Below, piece by piece: positions 63,182-64,000 of a stretch of DNA of 64,000 bases. Origin of the DNA: Paremcibacter congregatus (GTDB lineage: Bacteria; Pseudomonadota; Alphaproteobacteria; Sphingomonadales; Emcibacteraceae); NCBI RefSeq assembly GCF_006385135.1, contig NZ_CP041025.1, positions 3,813,501 through 3,877,500 of the forward strand, read 5' to 3'. A program made the translations under genes and the position numbers. Each line of letters begins with the position of its first letter. Position 1 is the first letter of the stretch. Below the pieces are notes generated by a model. That model searched no databases. It saw only the letters and a program-made list of their open reading frames with translations, and was not told the origin of the DNA.

Positions 63182-64000
63182 ATGACATACCGTAACATTG
63201 CTCCCGCAAAAAAAATAATGGCCTCAACGCTTATGACAGCAACCTTCGCCCTGCTGCTCACCGCCTGCGGGCCGCAAGACAGCCCGCTTCAACAGAGCTT
63301 ACCTCCCCTGACGGATCCTTTTGTATCTGATGTCATGGGAATTACGGAAAAACACCTTTCTCCGGACCATTGGGTTGCCTCGTCATCCCGTTCGAAAATT
63401 TTGATGACAGCGGCAGAGATCCACGACTTCAATGCCCGTAATATAGCCGCAGAAAAAACCCTTTATAACCTCGCTTCCCTGCCGCAAAACTTGTCCAGAG
63501 ACGATCTTTTGGCCCGCATTCGTTCCATCAGCAACGTCCCTAAATACCCCCGAATTTATAGCGATGGCACCCCTGTCACCCAAAAAGATTTTTCCCGGTA
63601 CGAAGCAAGCCTCAACCTGGAGGCGATCAAAGAAAATAATATGCTGCGGTTCGCCATGGCGGTGCGTCGTACACCCTTACGCACCTACCCCACCCTTGAC
63701 CTTCTGTTCAGTAGCGATGCGGATAATAGAGACATTGAACGGTTTCAGGAATCCACTCTGTTTCCTGCCGATATTGCTGTGATCCTTCATGAAAGCGTCG
63801 ATGGCAACTGGTCCTTGATCCAGAGCAATACTTACATTGCCTGGGTTCAAAACAAGGATATCGCCGTAGGCGCTCGCGCTGATATTCTCGCCTACAAGGC
63901 GGCAAAAGATTTTCTGCTGGTGACGGGCGATAAAATCCACACCACCTATAACCCCGAGGTGCCGGAAGTCTCCGAATTGCAGCTGGACATGGGGGTTCGC
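63182..64000 (+). CDS. NlpC/P60-type SH3-domain lipoprotein, N-terminal part (3' end outside window)
   Basis: The frame from ATG 63182 stays open for 273 codons to the right edge. It begins with a lipoprotein signal (LLLTAC lipobox, Cys at about residue 32). The part around MAVRRTPLRTYPTLDLLF is the characteristic SH3 start of the SH3/NlpC-P60 family; the upstream LMTAAEIHDFNARNI matches that family's N-terminal domain. The catalytic Cys-His domain would lie beyond the window. Such enzymes cut gamma-D-Glu-diaminopimelate bonds in murein peptides. It follows DUF819 by nine bases in one transcript. Confidence 0.75.
   Translation, partial: MTYRNIAPAKKIMASTLMTATFALLLTACGPQDSPLQQSLPPLTDPFVSDVMGITEKHLSPDHWVASSSRSKILMTAAEIHDFNARNIAAEKTLYNLASLPQNLSRDDLLARIRSISNVPKYPRIYSDGTPVTQKDFSRYEASLNLEAIKENNMLRFAMAVRRTPLRTYPTLDLLFSSDADNRDIERFQESTLFPADIAVILHESVDGNWSLIQSNTYIAWVQNKDIAVGARADILAYKAAKDFLLVTGDKIHTTYNPEVPEVSELQLDMGVR

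Noticed and set aside
1-64000. CRISPR array, rRNA operon, intact tRNA, intact insertion sequence or integrase gene
   Set aside because: None was seen on either strand; the only hints of mobility are the AT-rich defence block and the tRNA remnant.

Overview
The window looks like chromosomal DNA of a free-living, probably marine alphaproteobacterium. Most of it is moderately GC-rich. It carries three TonB-dependent receptors, each beside its own catabolic genes and regulator, plus D-amino-acid and muropeptide genes. The genus cannot be fixed from the sequence; the assignment rests on gene content and style. No rRNA gene, intact tRNA gene, CRISPR array or intact insertion sequence was seen.

Layout. 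(1) 1-9.8 kb: the end of a probable TetR regulator, a TonB-dependent receptor, a tightly overlapping operon (TPR-sulfotransferase, serine hydrolase, MFS transporter, nitrilase-family amidase) and a rubredoxin/rubredoxin-reductase fusion. (2) 9.8-25.7 kb: an aromatic or cyclic-compound catabolic cluster with a CoA ligase, HyuA/HyuB-type hydantoinase/oxoprolinase subunits, a VOC protein, a TauD-type dioxygenase, a Rieske oxygenase, a LigB-type extradiol dioxygenase, a cupin, an HpaI-type aldolase, an amidohydrolase and a flavin reductase, with AraC and IclR regulators. A related operator-like element recurs in front of hyuA, the cupin gene and the flavin reductase. (3) 22.5-33.6 kb, overlapping the previous block: a LacI regulon with a TonB receptor, MFS transporter, ribokinase-type kinase and phosphofructokinase. 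Palindromes of the type TTAAACGTTTAA lie before its operons. (4) 33.6-43.4 kb: a LysR-controlled imino-acid module with a three-subunit FAD/2Fe-2S oxidase, a DapA-family enzyme, a TonB receptor, a sodium:solute symporter, a VOC protein and RidA. Matching GTTGC-N7-GCAAC operators flank the LysR gene.

(5) 43.6-51.7 kb: an O-methyltransferase, an AlkX/YcaQ-like DNA glycosylase, an OsmC-YcaO fusion divergent from a RoxA-like JmjC oxygenase, and an ABC-2 exporter. (6) 52.2-57.7 kb: a defence island with an MNT-HEPN-like protein and then a strikingly AT-rich block of two ThsB-like TIR proteins, a SLATT membrane protein and an ApeA-type HEPN protein. A structured non-coding stretch and a tRNA 3'-end remnant with its terminator follow. 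(7) 57.8-64 kb: a membrane dipeptidase, NhaC-type antiporter and D-amino-acid dehydrogenase, divergent from a DUF819 membrane protein and the start of an NlpC/P60-type lipoprotein. These fit scavenging of cell-wall peptides.

The most novel item is the TIR-TIR-SLATT operon. It looks like a Thoeris-type signalling defence in which a SLATT membrane protein takes the place of ThsA.
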